Shown here in pieces: positions 1 through 16,800 of a DNA stretch of 64,000 bases. Both the position numbers and the translations under genes were made by a program. This stretch comes from Colius striatus (taxonomy: Eukaryota; Chordata; Aves; Coliiformes; Coliidae), in NCBI RefSeq assembly GCF_028858725.1, contig NC_084771.1, forward strand, positions 10,196,915 through 10,260,914, written 5' to 3'. Each line of letters opens with the position of its first letter. Position 1 is the first letter of the stretch. The notes under the pieces are model-generated. The model was not told where the DNA came from. It worked only from the letters and a program-made list of their open reading frames with translations, and did no database searches.

Positions 1-4695
<4,695 letters not shown>

Positions 4696-4790
4696 TCAGG
4701 TGTGCGCGCGCGCTCCCACCCCTGAGGGAAGGAGGAGGCGGCCCGCCTGCCTCTGCGCGAGGCCGCGCTGCGCCTCAGCCCTGCTCCAGG

Positions 4791-7700
4791 TGTATTTCTG
4801 TGGCGCTTTTAATAAAAACAGATGGGTAGATACCTTCCCCTTGTCACTTCTCGTTTTCAGCTGCTTGCCCACTTATGTTTCAGTCGTGCCGCTCGCCGGG
4901 ATGGAGTGGCTGTAGGCAAGGAGTTGAGCGGAGGCCGAGGGGAAGGGCTGAGGGGATGATTTAACGACGAGGGCAGTGGTTGCTGATTTTTTTTCCTCAG
5001 GTTTTAGATGATTATCATGGGTGCATTAGGTCGGTTTGGAAATCGACTAGAGTCCTGTGCAAGGTAAAGGGGTGGCGACGAGGAAGAAAATCCACGTAGG
5101 AGTCAAAAACTGGGGAAGGAAAGTAGAATAGTTGAGAGCAGAGGGATGTAGCCCCGACCCCCTCACCCCGGTGTAGTGATTATTGTGGTGATTAAGCACT
5201 ATATCAGTCAACTACTGCAAATTAAAAACGAGTAAGAAAAAATATTGGTTTTCTAAATGGCAATACTGGCATCAGAAATAAAAATATGAGAGGGCTTTTG
5301 GGTAGATTTGGGTTTTATTTTTTCTTTTTGGGGGAGGCGAGTTGGATGGGTTTTTTTGTTATATTTTTGTTGTAGCTACTATGAAGCAACGTAATTAGTC
5401 TGGTATATGGCCAAATCTGAATTCCTGAACCACAGCAACTATAAGGAAGGGAGCTCATGTCCTTAAAGAATGGGTCTCCATCCTTATCTGCTGTTCTTAA
5501 GACTTTCTCATAAATGGTCTTTGCTGTTTTTCAGGACTTTCTAGACTGCAGCAAAATGCAGTCGACTTGATTGTGAAAACTTTTGCTACTTCCCAAAGCA
5601 AAACTGTATGAGCTACAGTTCTATCAGTGCTGTGTACTCCAGCATGTTACACATCTTATGTGGAGTTGCAGGTAAATCACATACTAATGATTTGAGAAAA
5701 TAATCATAAGTAGGGAAGAAGATACTCTAAAATGAAATTCAAATATATGTTATGTGTTCTCTCATTTTTGTCAAAATAATTTTGACTTGTGATGAATTTT
5801 GCTGAGAAATTGCAGAGAAGGTCAGGACAGAATATATCTCACTGTCATTGATCAAATATTAAAAAGATGTTCTGTTTAGAAATATGTCTAAAATGAAAAT
5901 AGCTATCATTAGGATCTAATATTTTTTTCCATTCATCTTTGATATACACATTTGCTGTTCATAACCCATGTGAAGTGTCTCAGAAACATTTAAATCAGTT
6001 AAGTTCAGAATATGTGCTTTCACTGATGTGAAAGTCTGCTAAAAATAATCCAACCTGAGAACGCTTTAAGAAATGATAGGTCTGGTACAGTGCATTAACA
6101 ACACAAGCTTTAATATTTGTTTAGTTCTTGGCAGCTTCGTCGAGAAAAGTAATTATATTTAAAACAGAACTGCAGGGGATGTAGCCTGCTGTCGTTTTGG
6201 CCTGCATTTCCCATGAGAAGAACCTCAGAGCTTGCATTTAGCTGCAAGGCTATATGCTGTTGCTGAGCAGGAGTCAGGCCGCTCTGGGGCTATTTTGGAG
6301 CAATCCATGGAGCCTGTTCTTAGTTTATTATGGAAGCATTTGCCAGCACTGTCCCTGTAGAATGCTGAGTAAAACAGAACTTAATTGCTTTTTCTTCTTC
6401 CCAATTCTACAACACTTACTGTTTTTTTTAAAGCTCTGTATGACCACTGATTTTTATAAACTTTGTGGTTATGTTTCTATTTCTTAGGGTATTTTAAGCA
6501 GACAAAAAGTTTTTACAGGTGCTTCCCTACTCAAAGGAATAATAGGAATAAGGGCCACAGGTAGGGTTTCTAACTCTTACCAAGATAGATATTAAATGTA
6601 TTGTCCTAATTAGATTAAACCAAGTTTGTAAAGATATTTGGTATCTTTTTTTCTGTGTTTAACTAACTGTCAGCCTCTGTACTTTTTGATTTTTCATCGT
6701 TATTTTATCTCGACTGTGGTCTTGCAATACTTCCATTAATGGAATTGTGACTACATAAGTAGCAAAGACTTCTGGAACACTTGTAACAGCATCTCTGTAA
6801 CCTTATGAACTGAGAGATCCCATCACTATCCAGACCACATACTTGTAACTTTAACATTAGATATGCCAACGATGAGATGCAGATGGTAGGGAAAGGAGTG
6901 GTGAGCAGCAAGAGATCCAGCAGCAGTATCATGCATATTTAATTGAAAAGTCTACATTTTAATGCAACTTATGTTCTAATTTAATAAATAAGCCAATGTT
7001 AGAGACAATGAAATGGACAGAAGTGAGCATTTGGGGGAATTAAGGCATGAACTCTGTTAGGTACTCAAACAGGTGGTAAATTGAGGGAAGTGTAGAGTTT
7101 TGACATAATATAATGTGTGACCTCTTTCTAATGAGTGTCTGAGGTATTAGCAAACCACAGAAGGAAGTCTTTTTAATTGAAAAAGATACTTTGCTCTCCA
7201 AGCTTCATATTTAACATCTTACACTTTTTAATTAATAGGTTGAAGTCAAAGTTTATCTGAAGTTTCAGTAGACTTTTTTTTGATGGGTTCTCCCTTAGCA
7301 GGAATGCCTGCTTGTATTGAGTTTCAGATGGAAATACTACAGGGAATTTTGTCAATATAGTTTGTCAAATTTTATGGCTTCACAGGAAGTAGTATTTATA
7401 AGCCTCATTTTCAATATTTTATTTAGGATGCTGTTTATTAGATGAAACAATTATAAAAACTGAATGATTTGTGGAGAGGTGATGGTCTCTGGCAGTGTTT
7501 ATCAACACATTCCTTTTTTTCCTTAATAGAAACTGTTCTTACATACAACACGAATCACAAAAAGAGCAGGAAAGACAGGAGTTAAAGCACAGTATTCAAT
7601 AAAAGCACCATTGAGAGAACATGGGAAATGAATGCTAAGTGTGCCTAAGATGCTGAGTCTTCCAATATATTTTTTCCTTCTTTGTTCCATATAAATGTGC

Positions 7701-10700
7701 ACCACAGAGTCATTATTCAGAAAGAATATGCAACAAGAGACGTCATGTTGGCTGTCATAATTCACTCAATTCAAGCATTCAGTTCAACCTCTTCAACAAA
7801 GGAAGAGGTTGTTGAATAATAGGAATACTGTCTTGGTATGAAGAATGTATTTTAAGGCTGATGGATGAACCATCGTGTTTCTTGATCAACATCAGCACAA
7901 GAAGTGGAGGGTGTTCAGTGAGGCCCTGAAGTTCTTGAGTTGGCAGATGCCTCTGTCATGATACAGCAGAATGATTCTCTTTCAAAAAACAGTGAACAGA
8001 ATAAACAACATTAAGCCTCTCCTGTGGGGTACTCCCTTCCTGAGCCAGTTTGTACAACCAACTCATTTTTGGGAGAGAAAGACTTCAGAAGACAAAGTCC
8101 TGCCAGTTTTTTGGGGGTGGTCAGTGTTTGGGGGACTTCAGTGGTTTTTGGGGGGTGCAGGAGGTGTCTTTTTTCCGGGAGGATTAGCTTGACACAGAAG
8201 CAAGTGAAGCTGCAGTACTGTCAGAACATCTATGTTTATGCTTTGTAGTGTTTTGGCAAACAACCACTTACTTTCAGTGCTACTTTCAAACCGGTTTCAG
8301 TTAAGCTTTCTATTTTCTTGTCTGCTCTGCATGTGCTGGGCTGCTGTTAACTTCTGTTGCTTTCCAAGATGATTTTTGCACTTCCTTCTCTTCCAAGAGA
8401 GGAAGATGCCCTAAACAATCCTATCTGAGCACAGAACTCTCATCGTGTGCAGAATTTGCCATGGCAGTAGGCAGTGACTGCAGCAGAATGCATACAGAAC
8501 TGCATGAAGACAATACTTGAAAATGGTCTGCAAGTATGTGAAATATAAACCAAGCAGTCTAGCTGTGCTCTGGGCTGGGAGGGACGGGACAGGGCTTTTA
8601 TACCTGACTGACCACAAAGGTATGTTTTGCGTTGGATGTCAGTGATGAAATACAAGTCAAGAAGACTGAGGTCAGTGACTGCGTACAGGTCTGTGCCAAA
8701 AAGATGGAGTTATTTTTGTTTTGTTGGAGGCTGAGAGCCCTTAAAAGTCAGACAATACTGTAGGATAGAGCCATGTTGTCAGCCAGCCATCTACCCCTGT
8801 TTTAAAAATGTCTTACTCTGTATCAAGCTGCTTCTAACTCTGCCAGTGCACAGTGTATAAGCCTTACCACAGTTTTGCTAGGTTGCCCTTTTACTTCAGC
8901 TCTAGGGAAAGTTTATTCCTGAACATAGTGATGCATGCCATACCACTGAGTATTTTAGTGTGGAGATAACTGAGCTTAGGATGGTTCTAATTACATAATG
9001 AATTTTGAGGCATAGAAAGTGGCTGCAAGTGTGATTTTATTATCTTTATAATTGAAAACCTCATAAAATTTTTCCAGTAACACTTTGAACAGCTTTTAAA
9101 AAACGCAATAGCTTTTATCAGAGACTGCATTTCTTTTTATTGATTTCGAGCAGAAGGGATGTGATTCTATGACTTTCACTAATGCAATTGGGAGACCTGC
9201 GTGTCTGAACTGATAAGGGAATCCTCATGTTGAGCTCTGCAGTACCAGAAAGCTCTGCCCAGATTTACATTAAAATGTTTTTAGCCATTTTGGATTTTCA
9301 AAATACTGCTGAAGTACTATTTTCCCACTAATGTAAGCTGATTTCCCAAGTTAAGAAATTAATCTGATTTAAGTTATTCTGTGAAAAACAGATAAGCGTT
9401 TAGTGGGGAAAAAACTTAGGAAGCTGTACTATTCCCTTTGATAGCATCAGATGCATAATGAAATCTGGGAGGCCTGCATGGCTGCATCCCTCACATTGGA
9501 ATTATGTCAGACACTGCAAATTCAAGACTATGTGCTTGTCTGTTGCCTTTAGCAGAGTTTGTTTTTGCTTTGTAAGTGTATCCAGCATCTCATTGCAAGT
9601 TCACATTCCTTCGCTTAGAAATAGAAATGCGTAACATTTTAGGCAAACTTGGATATGTTCATTTGCTGAAGTAAGGCAAGACACGTGAGAGGTTTGATGA
9701 AAGTATTTTTGTGATGAGGCTGAAAAAAAACCTTGATGTGTCTACAAGGTTTTTTGCTTTGTGCAGGGATATGCAGCTCTGTGCTGCTTCTGCTGAAAAT
9801 GCCTAATGTAGAGGTAGACAGTGAGACTGAGAAAGGCAATTGTTCCCAAAGCTTTGGCACCTCTGCAGTGTCCTCACAAGAATAAAGATTCGGATAAATG
9901 TTAGATGGGATTTTCCTGCTGGAATTAGACAGTTGTGTGATGCAGAATTTTCTTTTGATAGCAGCATGGTGTTGAAGTGGCTCACTGCTTTGCAAACTCA
10001 AAATACCAGTCAAACAGATGAATTTAAACAGTGTGATGGTTTTCTGTTTACATAAAGTGAAAAAGACGAAGCTAAGAGAACTTGGGGGAGATACCCACTG
10101 GGTGGGAAGGATTGTGTTTGATTTATTATTATTTTAATTGCCTAATGGTGCTAAGGGAGAGTCTAGTTAAAGTCCCTGGAGAAGTCTTCAAAGGAGGAAA
10201 GATAAATATTGGAAAATGTTATTTATAGCCTTCAGTGTTTCTTCTTAGCCACACAAATACAAAAATTAAATACAAGGGCTGGATCGCATCTTCTGAAGCT
10301 TTTCTTTTGCATAAGCAATGTAGAAGAGTCAAACACAGCTGCCCAGAGAGTAACAGTGGTGTAGGGACTTTATAGTGGCTGTGGTACCTCCACCCAGCTG
10401 CATATCCTGATCCTTGTGTTCCCATGCTGATCTTGGCAGAACATGATTGTAGGATGGACTGACTGTTGTATAGTCTTTAATGAGCCATTAAAATGTGCCA
10501 GCATGTAGTTCTAAATTCTGTTTTGATGGCAAGAAAATAGCTTAAGCTACAGTCAGATAGAACATCCAAACCCTTTCAGAGACTGGTTCTTTCAGCTGCT
10601 TGCCATTTTCTCCTCTTTAGGGTTTAGCATCCTCCTGATCTTGTAAAGTAGCTGCACATTTAGTCACTCTGTGATCAAATTTACTAAAAGTGATCCCGGT

Positions 10701-13256
10701 TAGTATATATTTTTTTTCCTTAGATTATTTTTGGAAACAGCTGTGCCACTATGTTTAGATTTAAAAGGATATTATGATCTCGATGGAGAGTAGTTATGCA
10801 CAGTACAAGACAGGGGAATAAGTTCTTATTTGACTTGACTGTAGCCAGAGAAGATATTCTGATTCAGTTTTTAGGCTTGGAGAACAACATTTAGTGCATG
10901 AAAAAGACTATCTGCCCTAAATATTAATGTATGTTTTCAATACATTTAAAATATACCCAAGGGAGAAAATTCAGGCTGATGATCATGACAAAGCAGAATA
11001 TTTTTTAATGAAAAGACTGTTTTTAACCATGTCATAGGAAGTGCTTTGTATCCCATTCAAACTCCCATTTGACATATAAAATCGTCTTATCTGGAATATT
11101 TCCTTATGAACAGTGATTGTTCTGAAGTACAATCAATGGCTTCAGGGGTGCTTCTGCTCAGTGTGTCAAAAACAGCATGGTGTTTCCTGGCTGTCTGGCA
11201 ATTCAAAAGGTAGGCTGGAGCTTGTTTAGAAACCGCAGGATAATTTTGAATATGTTGAATGTGAACCTGGTAAATAACCAATAAGTTTCTCATTTCAATT
11301 TTAACATAAATTAGAAGATAAATTTTAAGTGAAGCCATGTGTTTCTAGTATACAAATATAATGAATTATGTATTATGTGCTTTATTTACCATTCTTCCAT
11401 GCTGGTTTGAAAACTGATCAGAGGAAAAAAAAATCTGGCAGCTAGAAAAAAGTTTCCTCACACTCTCCATTTCTGAGTCACTTGATAGCCATCACCTGCT
11501 GTTCCATAAAGGTCGACCTGATGATGATGTGAGAGTTAAGTAGCAAGGTAAAGGTCCTCTTCCTTTTTTCATGTATATCTAAAGTATGATGGCATCTTTC
11601 TTCATGAGTTTCTTGGGAAATTATTTTATTTCTACATCCTTCATGTATAAAAGGACAACACAGGTGGAACTGGGCAAATCTCATCTCATGCTGTCGGCTA
11701 ACATGTATGTACTTCTATTACCATGAACAGACGTAGATCTTTTTGTGTGCACATTCGGTAACAAGTTTTCTGTAATGTCCGTGTGATCACATAACAGTAT
11801 ATTATCAGTGAGCAGTTTTAGAAGATCCTGAATTAAAGCCATGCAGATGTAGTCTCAATTTCTCGTAGGGATGAGTTTTATAAGTATATACACAAGATTT
11901 TCTGTTTAAAGTTTGTTTGCATTAAGATATGCTCATATGAATAGGAGATCATTGGAAATATATTGGAGAACTACCCACAAATGCTTAAAATCAGTAAGAT
12001 CTTATCCCATGTTACAGATTTTCTTCCTAGTTTAGCTTGAGATATATGTCTGCAACTGCATAATTTAGTATTTCTTTTTGAAGAATGTTATTCTTGTAAC
12101 TCCTAATAGAATTGTTTTCATGGAGTTACCCAAACAGTTATATTAAACTAATTGGGAAACAGTGAGGTGTATTGTCAAATTTAGATTCCCTAATTTATTG
12201 AATCCATCTACTGAGTGTTTTGACAAGTTGCGTTTCTGGTGTTCAGCCCATTATCAATGCTCTTTGACACTAAAAAGAACAAAATTTGATCTGCAGTTTC
12301 TGAGACCAAGAGTTGATGTTAAAATAAGTGATACATGACTTTTCATATGCCAGATAATGGTGTCTTCTGTTTGTTTTTTTCTGTTTCCCTTTTTCCTGCC
12401 TTTGATCCTGATGACCTTTTCAGCCATATCAATTTTTTCCAATACTGTGCTTACATGTGTGCCATAAAAAAATTCATATTGTGAAATTCCAACAAATAGT
12501 AATATTATTGGAGGGTTGGGGATTTTAGTGCTTTGGGTTTTCTTTCCAGATGCATGAGTTGTCTTCTACATATTGCTGCCTTCTCATGTGCCAACATGGA
12601 CCAGTAATGAAAGCTAACCACACTGGGAACATTTTTATCCCTAGCTTTTACCCTCTCAGGAGTGCACATGGAGTGAACACCTCTCTTCTTACAAGCTTGC
12701 TGTGACTTTGTGCATACTAAGCTGCTTGATAACAACTTTGAAATACAGTGTTGACTGCTTTGGGATATTTCTTGCCTTTAGCCCAAAATGTGTCATGTAT
12801 GAAATCAGTGGCCAAAGTCTTCTACTATTTGACTTAAAAAGTGTAGAGATATTAAAAAATTATTTGCTTCTTTGTAGTTTGCTGTTAGCAACAGTTCTGT
12901 TTCCATTACATCTGTGCCCATTTTTTGAGCAATAATATCTGCATTCATTGAAGTTTGAAGTAGTACTTATATCTTCCAGACTATTTGGCTTTTACTAATG
13001 TGCATGACAAATAGCTGTGTTTCTTAGAACCGAACAAACCTTGGCAGGTTTGACATGATATTATGTATCTGTAACTATTGCTTAGGAGGTTAGCATGCTT
13101 GAATACAATTCCAAAGGGCAAAGAAGATTTGTTTAACTAAATGCAATGTGTTGGTATAGGAGCATTGTTAATGTTTCTTTAGTGTTTAAAAGTGGTTTAA
13201 ATATTTTTGTTGTTTTCAAAAAGTAGCATTCTTTTCAGTACACATAAGTGTGAATA
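4791..13256. other. Intergenic region between CDX4 copy A and CHIC1; no gene seen
   Basis: AT-rich sequence with many stop codons on both strands. The short open frames show no family resemblance or codon signature. It contains one clear 10-bp-stem hairpin at 7785-7811 and a cluster of three G-runs near 8107-8160. No CR1 element was recognised here. Confidence 0.6.
7785..7811. repeat. Inverted repeat (10-bp perfect stem, 7-nt loop)
   Basis: CAACCTCTTC at 7785-7794 and its exact reverse complement GAAGAGGTTG at 7802-7811 flank the loop AACAAAG. A few more outer pairs could form after a 3-nt bulge. No function is evident; the stem is too short for a typical microRNA precursor. Confidence 0.6.
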
Positions 13257-13262
13257 TTTATT
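13257..13262 (-). terminator. Candidate polyadenylation signal, CDX4 copy A
   Basis: AATAAA on the minus strand about 410 nt past the copy A stop codon. A weaker ATTAAA variant lies nearer, at 13537-13532. Neither is confirmed; the assignment rests only on position and hexamer. Confidence 0.35.
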
Positions 13263-13672
13263 AACATCTATGGTTTAGTCTAATAATATAAAATGTAACA
13301 AACCAAATACACCCAGCAGCCTATATTTTATGCAATAATACTCTATTTTATAATCAGTTCACTTAGTTTTCCATATATATGTGTGATCAGACTAAAACTA
13401 TGTTTACTTAAATCTTGAGTTATGTCATTCTTTGTGTCAGTGTCTGAAGCAAACTAATTCCTACTCAAAGATTTTGCATGATGAACCTTAGCAGCATGAG
13501 CTCCCTGAGATTTTTGCAGTAATTAGAATATTTTAATAGTGGTCCCTGTACATAGAAATCAGCACTCTGAAGACAGTTAAATGAGAATAGTCCTTTGCAA
13601 AGTTGAATTTTCTTGACGTAGCAATGAGGAAATCCCTTCTTGTCTTTTGTTTTCTCTTTTTTTTCCCTCTGT

Positions 13673-13879
13673 TCATTCTGAAACCATGACTTGATGAATG
13701 TCACTGGGCTGTAATCCAGTTATTCCATGTGGTGGTGGGAACAGAGAACTAGATATTTCATTTGGACTGAGTGAGCCAGAGTCACTCTGAGCTGAGCCCC
13801 CACTGCCATCAAACTGAGATATTTTCTTCTTGATAATTTTTCTTTCTTTTGCTCGGCGATTCTGGAACCAGATTTTTAC
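13673..13879 (-). CDS. CDX4: CDX4 copy A, exon 3 (recognition helix and C-terminus)
   Basis: Starts in phase 0 after ACACTGCAG with [14 protein letters not shown], the DNA-recognition helix, and continues with [15 protein letters not shown], a Ser/Asp-rich stretch and [12 protein letters not shown]. The stop is TGA at 13675-13673. The sequence before the acceptor is poor in pyrimidines (about CATTTATAACACTGCAG), so this acceptor looks weak. The basic KKK stretch after the homeodomain is probably part of the nuclear localisation signal. Confidence 0.9.
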   Translation of the reverse strand, partial: VKIWFQNRRAKERKIIKKKISQFDGSGGSAQSDSGSLSPNEISSSLFPPPHGITGLQPSDIHQVMVSE

Positions 13880-16800
13880 CTGCAGTGTTATAAATGATAT
13901 CTGATTAATTCAAAGTAGTGGTCAACTTTTTACAGTAATAATAGCAACAAATATCTAGATATGTTAAAAACAACCCCTATAAAATATTCGCATAAACCCC
14001 AAACAAACAAGCAAAAACGCCAGAAACAAAGAAACCCCCCCCCCCAACCCCCCAGTGTTTTAGTTACTCTGTATACATTTTCTTCATTCTAATCAATAGA
14101 AAATTACTTTCTTCTGTTAGACCTAGTGGAAAGTGAGATTACTGTGTTATATTTAGGCACATAAGAATCAACTTTGACTCAGGGTCCATCTAATTTGTTA
14201 TCCAGACTGTCAGTGGCACGTGTCAGACTTTAGAAAGATTCCAATTGTGGAATAATTTTGAAGATATCTTGATCATCTGTCTTATAGGTTAATTCAGGCC
14301 CAAATAGTGAAGGTGGTTCTTCATTTATATTGTGGGTGATTTTTGTGTGTGCATATACTTTATATATTAAAAGTTTAGCATTTTTTTGTTACTGGAGTGT
14401 GTAGATGTGTACTTTACAGACACATATACAGTACATATGTACATGTGTATAAATTGATATATTAGCATTAATTAATGATGAGGAATTTCCCAGGCTAATT
14501 GTGCATATGTAAAGGCTCTTATCTGTTTGAAATCTACTTTTAGTTGAAGGATCTATATTTTCTTTCCATAGCTGAAAGTGTGAATGAGTAGAAAACATCA
14601 TTTATGTTTTCCTTACCATTAATTTTTTGCATTCTTACTTTAAAGTGTTTGTTGTATCCTTTAAGGATTCAGTGTGGTTCTGTGAATACAATGTGATATA
14701 GAACGTCATCCCATTGCTTTGTGTTAAAAATCTCATCATTATTCTCTAGTTATTTTGTCATTACCTTCCTGGGAATGACAGTAAAAAACATTTAGCTTTG
14801 TCACAAGTCCTGTAGAAATGCAGATAATATTGTCTACATTACACTTGAAGGAAACTTACCAGTAAAAATTTTGATGGCTTTAAGAGCCACAGTTATATAA
14901 AAGGAAACCACTGATTTTATGTGGTGTCACTGGTTACTCCAGGCATTTTGTTCTCCGTCACCCGACTTGCATAACATTAAGGTAGAGATTTTGAATCTTT
15001 CATAATTACAGTTCTCTGCAAGTTTTCCAATGCAGCTGTATCATACTGTATAACAAACTTTAGTCCATTAATTATAGACTTGTTTTTCATAGTTGCTTTC
15101 TGGGGCTGCTTACAGTCTGTGGAGTATAATCTGCGCACTGTTTAGAGCTGGGATTGAACACCATTGCACTACAATATGTTTATAAAGATCTAGCACTTGG
15201 TCCTAAAATACTGTTGTTTATCTATTCATCCTTACACTTCCAGCCTCAATTGGTCCCTCTCTATTCCGTGTTCTTGCACATACTGAATGCAGAAGCAGAG
15301 GAGGCCACTGAAAGAGGATATTTTAGATACAATATGTACATTCAGAAAGAACAAAAATGTGTAGAATTCTGTTGTTGTTTTTTTTTTTTTTTAAAGAGAT
15401 CTCGTGTTTAAATTTACCTGGGGGCAATAAATCTGGTTGCTAAGGTATCGCCAAATCCTCCCTTATCCTCCAACTGCAGCAGAACCATTGCAATTCTGTT
15501 GTATAAGGTGGGTTGGATTCAACAGTTACTGTTTTGCAAACTGCAGAGCTTTGCTTCAAAAGTATGCTCTCCAAACACAATGACTTTGGGAAATTCTTTA
15601 TCCTGAATTCCTCCAGTCCTTGTGTGAACACAGCTAATATCCCTGGGCCCCTGTTCAGAAGACTTTCTTCAGAACAGAGCTTAAATATTTACTTGATATG
15701 AATGAATGAATACAGAGCTGCTTTCCAAAGAAGCAATGGATCCCAATATGCACTTGAAAATTTCCTGAATGGATAGTCCTGGCTACATATATATATGCAT
15801 AACAGGCATAAAAATTCAGCACAAAATTTTATAGCCTGAGTTATATAGTATATAGTGGGTGTGAACTACTACTGTAGGTGAAGTACTTGTAAACAGTACC
15901 TGCAAAAAGAGATCCTGGCTTGAAAATCTAAAGTGAGTTTGTAAAAACTCATTAAAATGTGCTGAAATCTAACTGACTGAGGAAGAATGTGGCCTGTGAA
16001 ACAGTAGCAATAAATTTGTAACAACAATTATGTAAGTAGGTCATTTGATTGCTCTTTGAATATTGAGTTTTCATTTTTCCTGGCTTACAGCTGAAATATA
16101 CCAATGCTTTGGATTTTTTCTGACCACCATTTTCTGTGATTGTGTGAAGAAATAAAATGGTGAATGTCATAACTATTGAGAACAGAGTTTAAGATCATGT
16201 TAAACTGAACTGTTTAAATTGTAGCTGTCTAGCAAGCTGTTATGTGCATAAGAATACATACTTTTTCTGCTACAAATGAATTCCTACTGTTTGATTACCC
16301 ATAATTGGAGGTTTCTCTCAAATTATCCTATTTTTGAATTTGTATTTGCACAGTGTATTCTCTGTGTGTTATAAATTAGATCATGGTTGCCTTTGCACTG
16401 CTTTTGGATGCAGAATGCGAATGCTGCTCATGTTCCCTGATAGTAACAGTGTCTGATGAGTGGGTGCATACAAATGATGGAGAGCCTATGTACCTGTCTT
16501 TCAGATAGTCCCAGGTTTGCTGCAAGTTCTGACTTTCTCCTTATTGTAATGTATCTGTTGCAGTGAAATTCCTTCTCTAATTCTAGTCTCTGATGATCTG
16601 TGTAAACAACCCGGTACTTTTCTTTTGTTCTTGTTTTACCTGTTTAAGAAAGAAATATTATTAATATGTTGCATTTTATTTTTCTATAGCATCTTTATTT
16701 CAAACATCTCAAACATTTTACAGACATTAATTAAGCTGCAGAGTAGTTGTGTGGGATTGTTTCCTGTTACAGGGAAGGAATGTGAGATGCAGGGTGAGGG

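Noticed and set aside
8107-8160. Cluster of G runs on the plus strand
   Set aside because: Only three runs of three or more Gs, with long loops, so it does not meet a standard G-quadruplex pattern.
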